This document shows positions 35,603 to 44,504 of a DNA stretch of 64,000 bases, in pieces. The notes beneath the pieces are model-generated. The model saw nothing but the letters and a program-made list of their open reading frames with translations. It had not been told where the DNA came from and did not search any database. The DNA lies in the NCBI RefSeq assembly GCF_002899945.2, contig NZ_PPEG02000007.1, positions 248,001 through 312,000 of the forward strand, given 5' to 3'. Source of the DNA: Chryseobacterium viscerum. Its GTDB lineage: Bacteria; Bacteroidota; Bacteroidia; Flavobacteriales; Weeksellaceae. A program made the position numbers and the translations under genes. Numbering within the stretch: position 1 is the stretch's first letter; each line of letters begins with the position of its first letter.

Positions 35603-36409
35603 TTATCGTGCCAGGGAAGGGGCAAAACCATACTGTTTTTTAAAAGCATGTGAAAAATGTGACAAATCTTCAAAACCCACTTCCAGAAAAACATCGGACG
35701 GCTTTTTATTCTTTTCGGATAAATGATAATAAGCGAGTTCAAGACGCTTTTGAGTGAGCCAACGCTGTGGTGTCGTTAGGAAAATCCTTCTGAAATCCCG
35801 GTTGAAAGTAGATAAGCTCCTTCCGGTAAGATATCCGAACCGCTCCAAAGGCATATTGAACATATAATTCTTTTCCATGAAATTAATCAGATCCACTTTT
35901 CCCGGTTCATCAAAATCTGCCAGTATAGCATCTATATTCTGGTCAATTTCTCTTACAATACTGATGGCCTCAGTAATCTTTAAATGAGCAATATTTTCAG
36001 GAAAAGGTCCTTCAACCTCAAAATAAGGAATAAGAGAAGCCAGACAGCTGTTCAGAAGTGGATGACTGCTAAAACTGTGAATACAGGATTCTCGCGGAGC
36101 CACTTTCTGTGTAAGATCAATAGAAGCATAAAATTGTTTCAGGCGTTCGGTCGTAAGATGCATGACCACCGCTTTATGAGGAAGTCCGTCTTTCGGATAA
36201 TTGATGATCGTGGCAAGATGATTCCTCGGAATGAGGAAAATATCCCCCGCTTTAAAAACATAGGTTTTATCTGCCTGAATAATTTTCGTTTCTCCAGATA
36301 TAAACCAGACCAGCATATGGTATTCAAAAACCGTTTCCGTTTTGAACAGTTTGTCGTCATAACTGGAAAGCTTGATATCCGGTGTGAGATATTGTATCTG
36401 GAAATCCAT
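35603..36409 (-). CDS. AraC-family transcriptional regulator
   Basis: 268 residues from ATG at 36409 (MDFQIQYLTPD). A GTG at 36448 is also open but abuts the previous stop. The N-terminal half is a cupin-like sensing domain ('AGDIFLIPRNH'). The C-terminal ~100 residues are the paired helix-turn-helix AraC domain ('RSLSTFNRDFRRIFLTTPQRWL', 'EVGFEDLSHFSHAFKKQYGFAPS'). It follows the SDR gene on the same strand, a common arrangement in which the regulator controls the enzyme. Confidence 0.9.
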   Translation of the reverse strand: MDFQIQYLTPDIKLSSYDDKLFKTETVFEYHMLVWFISGETKIIQADKTYVFKAGDIFLIPRNHLATIINYPKDGLPHKAVVMHLTTERLKQFYASIDLTQKVAPRESCIHSFSSHPLLNSCLASLIPYFEVEGPFPENIAHLKITEAISIVREIDQNIDAILADFDEPGKVDLINFMEKNYMFNMPLERFGYLTGRSLSTFNRDFRRIFLTTPQRWLTQKRLELAYYHLSEKNKKPSDVFLEVGFEDLSHFSHAFKKQYGFAPSLAR

Positions 36410-36448
36410 TGTCAAAAGTTTTTCATTACAAATGTATTTAAAAAACAC

Positions 36449-37462
36449 TTATTTCGTATCAAAACGGAATCCCAGCATCTCTTCGCTTAGTTTCCACAAC
36501 CGTTCTGCATTTTTTTTATCGATAGAATAGGGTTGTACCCCACGGATGGTAGCAGGTTCATCAAATCGATGCTCAATGTGACCTTTGTCTATCTCCGCAA
36601 TATCACAGTTTTCACAATAAACACCACCAATTTCATTAAGCTGAGGACTTACAGAGCACCAGATTGTAGTGGCAGCCCCTTGCTGAAGAGTTTTTAATCG
36701 TGCTTCAACCTCCGGTTTTATCGTTCCGTTTTCATCATGCGTTCCAAGCTGTTTAAAAAGTTCAATAGGTTCCTCTCTGCCGAGATCAGTGCCATACACA
36801 GAACCCGGATGAAGAGAATACGCTCTGATATTGAATTCTTTTCCTCTTTCATCCAATTCTACCGCAAATAGATTACAGGCTGTTTTTGACTGTCCATAGC
36901 CTGCAAGAGTGTCATAGTCTCTTTTCTCAAAATTGGGATCTTCAAAATTAAAAGAGGACATCTGATGTCCATAAGAAGACACAGTAATGACTCTCGCAGC
37001 CTGTGATTTTCTCAGAGCCGACCACAGTTTTGATGTAAGGTGAAACTGCCCAAGGTAATTGGTTGCCAGCTGGGATTCAAACCCTCGGCTGTCTCTGCGA
37101 AGGGGCACCCACATAATGCCTGCATTATTAATCAGAAGATCCAGACTTCTTCCTGACGAGACAAATTTTTCTGCAAAGGCCTCTATCGATGCCGGATCCA
37201 TCAGATCCATTTTTTCAAGTTCAAAATTTTCAATTCCTGAAAGATTTTTTCCAGCTTTTTCAATATCTCTTGCGGGAATAATGACATGTGCTCCGGCTGA
37301 AGTAAGCGCTTTTGTGGTTTCAAGCCCAATTCCTGCATAACCGCCGGTAATGATAACTGTTTTTCCGGTAAGATCAATTCCTTTAATAACTTCCTGAGCG
37401 GTTGAATAGGCATTAAATCCCGATTGAATAGGTTGCTGTAATGTGCTGATAATTGGTTCCAT
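36449..37462 (-). CDS. Short-chain dehydrogenase/reductase
   Basis: 337-residue NAD(P)-dependent oxidoreductase. Cofactor motif TGGYAGIG (about 40-47), NNAG (about 111-114), catalytic Ser ('VSSYG', about 162) and YxxxK (YGQSK, about 188-192). The longer form with a C-terminal extension resembles the retinol-dehydrogenase or WW-domain oxidoreductase group. The substrate is unknown. It is the first gene of a unit with the AraC regulator. Confidence 0.9.
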   Translation of the reverse strand: MEPIISTLQQPIQSGFNAYSTAQEVIKGIDLTGKTVIITGGYAGIGLETTKALTSAGAHVIIPARDIEKAGKNLSGIENFELEKMDLMDPASIEAFAEKFVSSGRSLDLLINNAGIMWVPLRRDSRGFESQLATNYLGQFHLTSKLWSALRKSQAARVITVSSYGHQMSSFNFEDPNFEKRDYDTLAGYGQSKTACNLFAVELDERGKEFNIRAYSLHPGSVYGTDLGREEPIELFKQLGTHDENGTIKPEVEARLKTLQQGAATTIWCSVSPQLNEIGGVYCENCDIAEIDKGHIEHRFDEPATIRGVQPYSIDKKNAERLWKLSEEMLGFRFDTK

Positions 37463-37486
37463 TTTTTTTGTTTTAAATTTCTATAG

Positions 37487-37494
37487 CAAAATTA
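37487..37494 (-). promoter_or_regulatory. -7 element of the SDR-araC unit
   Basis: TAATTTTG on the minus strand, 25 nt before the SDR start codon. The -33 element is unclear. Confidence 0.35.
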
Positions 37495-37624
37495 GGAGGG
37501 ATTCCTTGTGTTCATTTTGTTTAAAATGTCAAATTGGTTGGCTCAGAATTTCACAGATAATATGCATTCACTGAGAACAATAAATTTTATCTGAGTTAAT
37601 TTCTCTGAATAAGCTGTTAAACTG

Positions 37625-37656
37625 TTTGTAGGTTGTGCTGCGAATAAGTAATTTTG
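37625..37656 (+). promoter_or_regulatory. Glycosyltransferase promoter, near-leaderless
   Basis: TTTG (37625-37628), a 20-nt spacer, and TAATTTTG (37649-37656) match the Bacteroidota promoter in full. The expected transcription start (about 37663) lies only some 7 nt before the TTG start codon. Confidence 0.55.
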
Positions 37657-37669
37657 AAAAATTTTCAAT

Positions 37670-38674
37670 TTGAAGCCTACTATTTCCATTGTCGTTGCCA
37701 TTTACAACCGAAAAGATGAACTTTTTGAGCTGCTGACTTCTCTTACTCAACAGACAGATAAGGAGTTCGAGATGATTATCGTAGATGATGGTTCTCTGAT
37801 CGATCTGAAACCCACCATCAAGAATTTTGAAGGAATTCTGGATATTAAATATTTCAGAAAAGATAATTCAGGACCTGGATTGACAAGGAATTATGGGGCG
37901 GCAAGAGCAGCAAATGAATGGCTGGTATTTGTAGACAGTGATGTCATTGTTGAAGCTGATTATATTGAACATATCAAAAAAGATATTCAGACCATTCCTT
38001 GTGATGCATTTGGGGGAGCAGATAAGGCACATAAAGGTTTTAATCTGATGCAGAAAGCTATTTCTTATTCTATGACTTCTGTTTTTACAACCGGAGGAAT
38101 CAGGGGAAGTAAGAAAGCTGTTTCCAAATTCCAACCCAGAAGCTTCAATATGGGGGTAAAAAAGGCTGTTTTTGAGAAGGTTGGTGGGTTTTCAGAGATG
38201 AGGATAGGGGAAGATCCGGATCTGTCTATGACCCTTTGGGAAAACGGTTTTACGACCGCCTTTTTTGATGATATTGCAGTATACCATAAACGCAGGGTAG
38301 ATTTCGGTAAATTCTCCAAACAGGTCTATCAGTTTGGCTGTGCAAGACCTATTCTTAATCAGAGGCATCCTAATTATGTGAAAATCTCTTTTGCTTTTCC
38401 AACTTTGTTTATGTTGGGTTATATAATGGGCTTTCTGGAGTATTTTATCATGGGAAGAGGGATAATCCTTGCTTTTTATGGATTGTACACCTTTTTGGTG
38501 CTTTTTCATGCCTTACTGCTGACGAAAAATATCAGTATTGCCGGTATGGCAGTTATTTCCACTTATATTCAAATGTTTTCTTACGGCTACGGGTTCTTGA
38601 AATCCTGGATCCTGCTGAATGTTTTCAGAATGAAACCGGAAGATGCTTTTCCGCATCATTATCATAAGAAATAA
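37670..38674 (+). CDS. Family 2 glycosyltransferase
   Basis: 334 residues beginning MKPTISIVVAIYNRKDE, the start of the GT-A nucleotide-sugar fold. The TTG at 37670 is the only start that keeps this strand. 'FVDSDV' (about 92-97) is the DxD metal-binding motif, and 'MGVKKAVFEKVGGFSEMRIGEDPDLS' (about 161-186) carries the GGF and acceptor ED motifs. Two or three C-terminal hydrophobic segments (about 245-310) anchor it in the membrane. It likely adds a sugar to a lipid-linked or surface glycan. The gene stands alone. Confidence 0.9.
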   Translation: MKPTISIVVAIYNRKDELFELLTSLTQQTDKEFEMIIVDDGSLIDLKPTIKNFEGILDIKYFRKDNSGPGLTRNYGAARAANEWLVFVDSDVIVEADYIEHIKKDIQTIPCDAFGGADKAHKGFNLMQKAISYSMTSVFTTGGIRGSKKAVSKFQPRSFNMGVKKAVFEKVGGFSEMRIGEDPDLSMTLWENGFTTAFFDDIAVYHKRRVDFGKFSKQVYQFGCARPILNQRHPNYVKISFAFPTLFMLGYIMGFLEYFIMGRGIILAFYGLYTFLVLFHALLLTKNISIAGMAVISTYIQMFSYGYGFLKSWILLNVFRMKPEDAFPHHYHKK

Positions 38675-38756
38675 TTGTAAGTTTCGGCTAAAGCAAATTG
38701 AAGGATTTCTTTTTAATAAATGGGCTAAAGCCCATTCCTATTGAATTTATAGAATA

Positions 38757-38789
38757 AAAAAAGGCTGTTTCAAACGAAACAGCCTTTTT
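38757..38789. terminator. Bidirectional terminator
   Basis: Stem AAGGCTGTTTC / GAAACAGCCTT, 4-nt loop, flanked by A and T runs, between the convergent glycosyltransferase and PLP-enzyme genes. Confidence 0.85.
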
Positions 38790-38798
38790 ACAATAAAT

Positions 38799-40028
38799 TT
38801 AGATGATAGAAATGTTTTCATGGTGGTTAAGAACTCCTACTTTCAGCATACATTCTTTCATTTTATGATAAGTTCTTTTAATATCGTGGTCAAGGCCGAT
38901 GGAGAATCTGATCAATCCGTCGGAAATACCTATGGAAGCGCGTTCCTCCTCTGGAATTTCAGATGAGGTAGATCTCCCTGAGCATGAGAATAAGGTTTTG
39001 TAGAACCCTAAGCTTACGGCAAGATAACCCAGGTTTTCTGTCTGCATCATTTCCATCAGTTCATTGGCTTTTTCTGTGGTTCCGGCATCCAGTGTCAATA
39101 GTCCTCCATATCCGTACTCTTCATGAAGCATGCTTTTCATTAATTCATGATTTTTATGAGAAGGTAATCCCGGATAAGATACTTTTAAGCCGTCTTTTTC
39201 AAATCTTTCGGCAAGATACATAGCGTTGTGGCTATGTTGTTTTATTCTGATATGTAATGTTCTGAGGTTTTTTAAGATACTTGAAGATCTTAAACTATCC
39301 ATAGTGGGTCCAAGAAGCATACAAGCCCCGGAATTTACATTTTTGGTATCATCGATGAAGGCCTGTGTTGCACAATATACACCTCCTACAGTATCACTGC
39401 TTCCGTTGATGAATTTCGTCAGACTGTGAATCACAACATCTGCCCCAAATAATGTTGGAGAGATAGAAAGAGGGGAGAAGGTATTGTCTACAATCAGTTT
39501 CAGATCGTGTTTTTTACAAATTTCGGAAAGTTTTCTAAGGTCTGCTACCTCAAGAAGCGGATTGCTCACACTTTCACAGTAAATAACTTTAGTATTGGGT
39601 GTTATTGCTTTTTCTATAGATTCAAAATTGTTGATATCAACAAAAGTGGTGGCTACATTAAACTGAGGAAGGAAATTTTTAAGAAAAGCATACGTTCCTC
39701 CGTAGATGGTTCTGCTTGATATAATATGGTCTCCACTTTTGCACACCTGCATCAAAACGGAAGTAATAGCTCCCATTCCGGATGCTGTAACGTTGGCAGA
39801 TTCGGTATTTTCCATCTTGGCAAGAGCCTGTGCCAGATAAAGATTCATCGGGGATGAGTGTCTGGAATACAGGTAGCATCCTTCAGCATTCCCTTCGAAA
39901 GTATCAAACATGGTTTTTGCAGAAAGGAACGTATAGGTAGAGCTGTCAGAGATAGAAGGATTCACTCCTCCGAATTCACCAAAATACTGAAGATCCTGGA
40001 TCTCATTGGCTGCGTTAAAGTTTTCCAT
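38799..40028 (-). CDS. Cys/Met metabolism PLP-dependent enzyme (methionine gamma-lyase-like)
   Basis: 409-residue fold type I enzyme. The PLP lysine is Lys205 in HSLTKFINGSSD, Asp181 in IVDNTFSPL binds the ring nitrogen, and 'YSRHSSPMN' and 'SGMGAITSVL' bind phosphate. The family includes cystathionine gamma-synthase, cystathionine lyases and methionine gamma-lyase. The 'TASGMGAI' and 'GAVIHSLTK'-like region favours a gamma-lyase, but the residue that normally decides this cannot be settled by eye. It is divergent from an Lrp/AsnC regulator, which probably controls it in response to an amino acid. Confidence 0.88.
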   Translation of the reverse strand: MENFNAANEIQDLQYFGEFGGVNPSISDSSTYTFLSAKTMFDTFEGNAEGCYLYSRHSSPMNLYLAQALAKMENTESANVTASGMGAITSVLMQVCKSGDHIISSRTIYGGTYAFLKNFLPQFNVATTFVDINNFESIEKAITPNTKVIYCESVSNPLLEVADLRKLSEICKKHDLKLIVDNTFSPLSISPTLFGADVVIHSLTKFINGSSDTVGGVYCATQAFIDDTKNVNSGACMLLGPTMDSLRSSSILKNLRTLHIRIKQHSHNAMYLAERFEKDGLKVSYPGLPSHKNHELMKSMLHEEYGYGGLLTLDAGTTEKANELMEMMQTENLGYLAVSLGFYKTLFSCSGRSTSSEIPEEERASIGISDGLIRFSIGLDHDIKRTYHKMKECMLKVGVLNHHENISII

Positions 40029-40185
40029 AAGTATTGTTTTTATTTTATTGTCCCAATTTGCATTAATTTCCTAATAATTACAATATAAATTTGAATTTAT
40101 AGAATATAAAACTGTAAAATATTGTTTATTTAGAAAAATTATTTAGTATCTTCGGGATTGTTAAACTTTTACCAAAAAAATATCT

Positions 40186-40644
40186 ATGGAACTTGACGAA
40201 ACGGATAAGAAACTATTACTTTTTTTACAGGAAGACTGTAAACAAACCACCAAAGAACTGTCCGGCAAACTTGGATTGTCTGTTACAGCAATCTACGAGC
40301 GTGTAAAAAAGCTTGAAAATGCCGGAATTATTTCAAAATATGTAGCCTTGCTGGACAAGAGTAAAGTTAAGAAAAATTTTATCGTTCTGTGTCACGTAAA
40401 ATTAAGCCAGCATAAAAAAGAATTTGTACTGCAGTTTGAAAAAGAAGTAATGGATCTTCAGGAAGTTACAGAATGCTTTCATGTAAGCGGAGATTATGAT
40501 TATATCCTTAAAATAGGAGTGAAGGATATTGAAGACTATCGCAATTTTATGCTGACGAAACTTACAACGCTTCAGCACATTGCAAGTACGCACAGTTCAT
40601 TTATGATTTCCGAGGTGAAAAATACGACAGCAATTGTATTGTAG
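40186..40644 (+). CDS. Lrp/AsnC-family transcriptional regulator
   Basis: 152 residues. The N-terminal winged helix-turn-helix ('LDETDKKLLLFLQEDCKQTTKELSGKLGLSVTAIYERVKKLE') and the C-terminal RAM ligand-binding domain ('VTECFHVSGDYDYILKIGVKDIEDY') are both complete. Lrp-type proteins form octamers and sense amino acids. Divergent orientation to the PLP enzyme, with 157 bp between them, suggests it controls that gene and itself. Confidence 0.95.
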   Translation: MELDETDKKLLLFLQEDCKQTTKELSGKLGLSVTAIYERVKKLENAGIISKYVALLDKSKVKKNFIVLCHVKLSQHKKEFVLQFEKEVMDLQEVTECFHVSGDYDYILKIGVKDIEDYRNFMLTKLTTLQHIASTHSSFMISEVKNTTAIVL

Positions 40645-40660
40645 ACATTAATCGGTAGAC

Positions 40661-41392
40661 TCAGATTGTTTTTTCGTTAATAAAAAAAGTAACGGTTTCC
40701 GGTTGTTGGATAAGCTGTTCAACATATGGCTTCAACGTTTCAGAAGTTAAATCTGTTGTATTGTTGATCTGTAAGCTTCGCAGACTTCCATCTTTCTGTG
40801 GAGCGATCAGAATCACGTTGCCATATTTCAGATGGTAAAGTTTCATGTTGACAATAGCAAAATCTTCCTTTTCAAGAGTGGTAAAGGCAGAGAAGTCAAT
40901 TTTGTTATTGGAAGTTTTTACAAATCCTTGTCCGATCACATCGGGGAAATTTCTCGAAACGATATTCATTTTACTTGAAGTGTATTCTTTATCATCAATA
41001 AAATCTGTGAGAACAAGAATGGTGAAAAACACTCTGTCTTTATTCTTAACCTTATGAGAATTTAAAGCTCCCCATTTATTTTCTATAAAGCTTGTATATA
41101 CAATCCTTTTGCCCTGCAGTTTTAAGCCAAAAAAATTTCCCAGTGTTCCCACTCCTTTAAAACCGTCTTTCTGAATGCTGTCATAGATTGGATAAGGAAA
41201 AACACCATACGTAAAAGGACCTGAATCTTTACCCGGGACTTTAAGTTCTTCTTCCACTCTTTTAAAATCCAGATTTTCTTTTTGATTTTGAACTTTCAGT
41301 TGTTTTTCTCTTACTTTTTTACTGTTTTCAATAGATTGCGCCGAAGATAGGCTGACAAAGAAGAGTAGGATAAGGGCTAAATAGAATCTCAT
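40661..41392 (-). CDS. Hypothetical exported protein
   Basis: 243 residues with a signal peptide (cleavage near SSAQS, residue 19), then a charged stretch (25-50) and a mixed alpha/beta body. I do not recognise a domain. It follows the serine hydrolase by 37 bp on the same strand, so it is probably cotranscribed with it. Periplasmic or surface location is likely. Confidence 0.65.
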   Translation of the reverse strand: MRFYLALILLFFVSLSSAQSIENSKKVREKQLKVQNQKENLDFKRVEEELKVPGKDSGPFTYGVFPYPIYDSIQKDGFKGVGTLGNFFGLKLQGKRIVYTSFIENKWGALNSHKVKNKDRVFFTILVLTDFIDDKEYTSSKMNIVSRNFPDVIGQGFVKTSNNKIDFSAFTTLEKEDFAIVNMKLYHLKYGNVILIAPQKDGSLRSLQINNTTDLTSETLKPYVEQLIQQPETVTFFINEKTI

Positions 41393-41429
41393 ATTTATTT
41401 GTTCGGTTGGCTATTGGTTTTGTTAGTTC

Positions 41430-42515
41430 TTATTGGTCGCCTTTGGTGATTTTGTCTATGAAATAATGTAGTCTTTTAATATCTGCTCTTCCTTTATTGC
41501 TTTCATTTAAGAAACATGTTGTTACAATCACCATTTTCAGATCAGGAATGACGCAGATCAGCTGTCCTCCGTAGCCCGTTGCTACAAAAGCTTGATGTCC
41601 ATTGGTTTTTCTTCGCCACCAATAATAGCCGTATCCGTTTGCGTTGGGCATTACATCCCATGAATCCAGCTTTACCTGTTCAGATGTTGATTCCTGAATC
41701 CATTTTTGAGATACAATCTGTTTGCCGCTAAGTTTTCCGTTGTTAAGGATCATCGTTCCGAATTTCAGCATGTCATTCGGTTTCATAAAAAGCTCCGAGC
41801 CTGCAAGATTTCTATCCATTGAATCCGTATCCCATCTGGTGATATTCATTTTTAAAGGTCTAAACAGATTTTCATTGGCAAATTGTTTCAAGCTGGTTTT
41901 TACGATTCTTGATAAGGCAGCCCCGAAAAGATGGCTTTCACCACTGTTATAGTTGAATACAGTTCCGGGATATTCTTCAAAAGGTAAATCCAGAACAAAT
42001 TTTACCGGGTCACCGGAGAAAGACATAGCTGTCGAAATTTTTGAATTTTCAACCCAGTCGAAACCTCCCTGCATGGTCAACAGATTTTTTAGTGTTAATG
42101 TATTTCTGATAGAATCATGAAGAACTTTCCCTTCGATATTGGAAATGTTTTTGAATCTGCTTCTTGACATATTGTATTCCGGAAGGATTTTTAAAACCGG
42201 AGTATTGAGATTGGGAAGTATGTTTTTATCTTTTGCAATTCCTGCCAAAACAGATACGATACTTTTGGTAACAGATTTTACACTGAAGGTGGTTTCTTTA
42301 TTGGCTCCGTGAAAATAGTGCTCATACAAAAGTCTGCCGTTTTGGGTAACAATGAAAGAACCCAGGGATGGAATACTGTCATTGATTTCCTTGGTGAATT
42401 TGTCTTCAAATTCTTTGGGTAATTCCTTGTTGAAAGCTGCCTGTGATTTTACTTTAGAGCAGAATAGGGTAAGACATAGGATTGTCAAAACCTGCAGTAC
42501 TTGCTTGGATCTCAT
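41430..42515 (-). CDS. Serine hydrolase of the beta-lactamase/NylB-EstB type
   Basis: 361-residue exported enzyme with a signal peptide (about 1-24). SxxK motif SVTK (81-84) and Tyr189 (YNSG) take the place of YxN. The segment 'ANGYGYYWWRR' near 290 and the 'ATGYGGQLICVIPD' C-terminal strand are typical of 6-aminohexanoate-dimer hydrolase or EstB-like enzymes, so amide or ester hydrolysis outside the cell is likely, rather than drug resistance. It is distinct from the paralogue at 19259-20647, which keeps a full YTN motif. Confidence 0.85.
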   Translation of the reverse strand: MRSKQVLQVLTILCLTLFCSKVKSQAAFNKELPKEFEDKFTKEINDSIPSLGSFIVTQNGRLLYEHYFHGANKETTFSVKSVTKSIVSVLAGIAKDKNILPNLNTPVLKILPEYNMSRSRFKNISNIEGKVLHDSIRNTLTLKNLLTMQGGFDWVENSKISTAMSFSGDPVKFVLDLPFEEYPGTVFNYNSGESHLFGAALSRIVKTSLKQFANENLFRPLKMNITRWDTDSMDRNLAGSELFMKPNDMLKFGTMILNNGKLSGKQIVSQKWIQESTSEQVKLDSWDVMPNANGYGYYWWRRKTNGHQAFVATGYGGQLICVIPDLKMVIVTTCFLNESNKGRADIKRLHYFIDKITKGDQ

Positions 42516-42554
42516 TGTTTAAAAAAGAAGGGATAAATGATTAGTTGATAAAAA

Positions 42555-42595
42555 TATACGTTAAATCAAACCAGAATTGAGTGATTTAACGTATA
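42555..42595 (-). terminator. 14-bp inverted repeat, probable bestrophin terminator
   Basis: TATACGTTAAATCA (42555-42568) and its perfect complement (42582-42595) with a 13-nt loop. On the minus strand it is followed by TTTTTATC, so it could end the bestrophin transcript, though it lies 130 bp past the stop. An operator for the serine hydrolase gene is the alternative. Confidence 0.5.
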
Positions 42596-42725
42596 CTTTC
42601 AATGCCTCTAAATTATGAAAAACAATGAAGTTTTAAAATATATTTTATCGAATATTTTTAATTTTTTTCGAGAGTTCAGACATTCCGTTTTATGGTGTCT
42701 TTTTGATCTTTCAACGTATTGAAAA

Positions 42726-43757
42726 CTATACCAAGACTCCGTTTTTAGAAACAATAGGATCCGGAAGATCTGTTTCTCCGCTCATCTGAAGCAAATCAAT
42801 TTCAATCGTTCTGCAGATAGAAAGCATAGGGACATCAAACATCAATCCTGCAAAGGGGTTTTCAGAATAATCTCCTACCAGTTCCATGATGATATAGATC
42901 CATCCGATAATGATACAGAACGGAATAGAGGTCCAGATTCCCCAGTCACCCAGTTTTGCAAACTCATTCACTAATCCCAATGGGAGAAGCATAATAAACA
43001 GGATGTTAAAAACAAAAGCCGTACTGGCAAATTGTCTTGGCGAAGGGAATTTTTTGATTCTTTCTGCCTGTCCCTGAAGATTATAGAATTCATTCAAACT
43101 GTTTTGCAGCTGAGTTTGATTAAAATCTGTGATGACATCCATGTTTTTGAGCTCATTGATGTCTTTTGCCTGTTGGGCAATAAGATAAGTAGCAAAGTTT
43201 TTATAATCATTTTTAAGATCATATTCTTCTTCCGAAAGATATTTGTGCAGGAAAATAGGCGCTCTTCCGTAATCCGGAAATCCTGCTTTGATCAATCTGT
43301 TTCTTCTCAGGTTGATATTCCCGAATTTATTATTTTCTGTACTGATATGTTCCCATTCTGTAGGAACAAGAAGCTGTTCACGGAAAGTGTATAGCCATGC
43401 AATATGGCGGTAAACAATTCTTCTTTTACGGTCTTCAAGATCAAACACCCCTATTTCTTCATTTTTGGTATCAAAGGCATATACCATGGAAGCAAACGAA
43501 CGGCTTGAGTTCACAATTCCGCCCCAGATTTTTCTGGCTTCCCAAAGTCTGTCATAGGCCTGGTTGTTTTTAAAACCCACAAGGAATGCTTCTGCTGTAC
43601 CAATCAGTGCAACAGGAACCCATGGAATTGTCATCCAGTGCCAGTTGAAGAAATAAAAGAAAACAGCAATCAAGGTACACCAGATAGAGATTAGGATAAG
43701 ATGTACACCGGCCAGATTGAGAACCTGTTTATAATTGACGTATTTGGTTGTGATCAT
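42726..43757 (-). CDS. Bestrophin-family ion channel (UPF0187)
   Basis: 343 residues from ATG at 43757 (MITTKYVNYKQVLNLAG). The open frame extends to 43982 but the added part is basic, low-complexity and unlike the family. Features: 'FLVGFKNNQAYDRLWEARKIWGGIVNSSR', the bacterial bestrophin signature, four hydrophobic segments and 'EDPFAG'-like 'SENPFAGLMFDVPM' near the C-terminus. Bacterial homologues form pentameric channels, some selective for cations. Confidence 0.88.
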   Translation of the reverse strand: MITTKYVNYKQVLNLAGVHLILISIWCTLIAVFFYFFNWHWMTIPWVPVALIGTAEAFLVGFKNNQAYDRLWEARKIWGGIVNSSRSFASMVYAFDTKNEEIGVFDLEDRKRRIVYRHIAWLYTFREQLLVPTEWEHISTENNKFGNINLRRNRLIKAGFPDYGRAPIFLHKYLSEEEYDLKNDYKNFATYLIAQQAKDINELKNMDVITDFNQTQLQNSLNEFYNLQGQAERIKKFPSPRQFASTAFVFNILFIMLLPLGLVNEFAKLGDWGIWTSIPFCIIIGWIYIIMELVGDYSENPFAGLMFDVPMLSICRTIEIDLLQMSGETDLPDPIVSKNGVLV

Positions 43758-44093
43758 AAAGATGGATGTGTTTTGCGTGTATAGACAAAATAAATACCAA
43801 ACTGTGATTGATTTTATTTTGTAATGCCTTTCAGATAATGGATAGTTGAGTTTTCTTAGTTTATAATAGTCTAAAATTGAGATTGATAATCTTAAATAAA
43901 AGTAGTGAAAAAATTGCACAAAAAAACCTCTAAAAATTTTTAGAGGTTTTATATATATTTTAAACATAAAAGGAAGTTGCAATTTTTTGAAACAAAATTT
44001 GCATCATTTCTGTTCTGCTTCCTTAAACTGAAGACAGGCTTTATAGGTAGTTTTTAACGATTGTCATTTCATATAGTAACACTGATTATAATT
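43758..44093. other. Intergenic region with terminator
   Basis: It holds the terminator at 43925-43952 and an unsupported upstream extension of the bestrophin frame. No RNA gene or other ORF is seen. Confidence 0.5.
43925..43952 (-). terminator. Terminator of the Asp-box protein operon
   Basis: Stem AAACCTCTAAAA / TTTTAGAGGTTT with T runs on both strands, about 140 bp past the stop of the small secreted protein. Confidence 0.65.
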
Positions 44094-44492
44094 TTATGGA
44101 ATGTATGTATTTAATACGATCCAATTATTCCCATCACTTACGATTTCTACAGATTGATTTTGAGTTATTAAATCATAGTTAGATATGCCCTCTATGGTTT
44201 GGCTTAGCTGTGTTTGTATACTTACTTTTTTCAAAGTAGTGTTTTTTATAACATAAGTTCTACCCGAAATTCCAATGGCTGTAGGTAAAGTAATGATGAT
44301 ATCTGTTGTCGGGATACATATTATTAAAGAATGATTAATAGTAAGTGTTGTATTGGTTGTAATCTTGGTAACCTTGTTTGCTAAAGAGCCACGTACATCC
44401 AGAGTTGAATTAGGAGTCGCTGTATTTACACCCACCTGAGCCTGTATTCCGATGGAAAAAAAGGCTAGTAAAAATGCTATTATTATTTTCAT
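44094..44492 (-). CDS. Small secreted protein sharing the tail module of its upstream neighbour
   Basis: 132 residues with a signal peptide cut near IQAQ (residue 19). The mature N-terminus VGVNTATPNSTLDVRGS is the head motif of many Flavobacteriia secreted proteins. The rest ('ISGRTYVIKNTT', 'SVEIVSDGNNWIVL') aligns with the last 110 residues of the 1503-residue protein encoded 12 bp upstream ('IKGRTYIIKSIG', 'MITIVSDGAGWQIL'). The module therefore exists both free and fused in one operon. The fold recalls trimeric phage-tail or adhesin tips; the function is unknown. Confidence 0.8.
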   Translation of the reverse strand: MKIIIAFLLAFFSIGIQAQVGVNTATPNSTLDVRGSLANKVTKITTNTTLTINHSLIICIPTTDIIITLPTAIGISGRTYVIKNTTLKKVSIQTQLSQTIEGISNYDLITQNQSVEIVSDGNNWIVLNTYIP

Positions 44493-44504
44493 ACTAAGTT
44501 GTTA

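Noticed and set aside
43758..43982. 75-residue upstream extension of the bestrophin protein
   Set aside because: Basic, low-complexity sequence unlike the family; the ATG at 43757 begins the conserved part.
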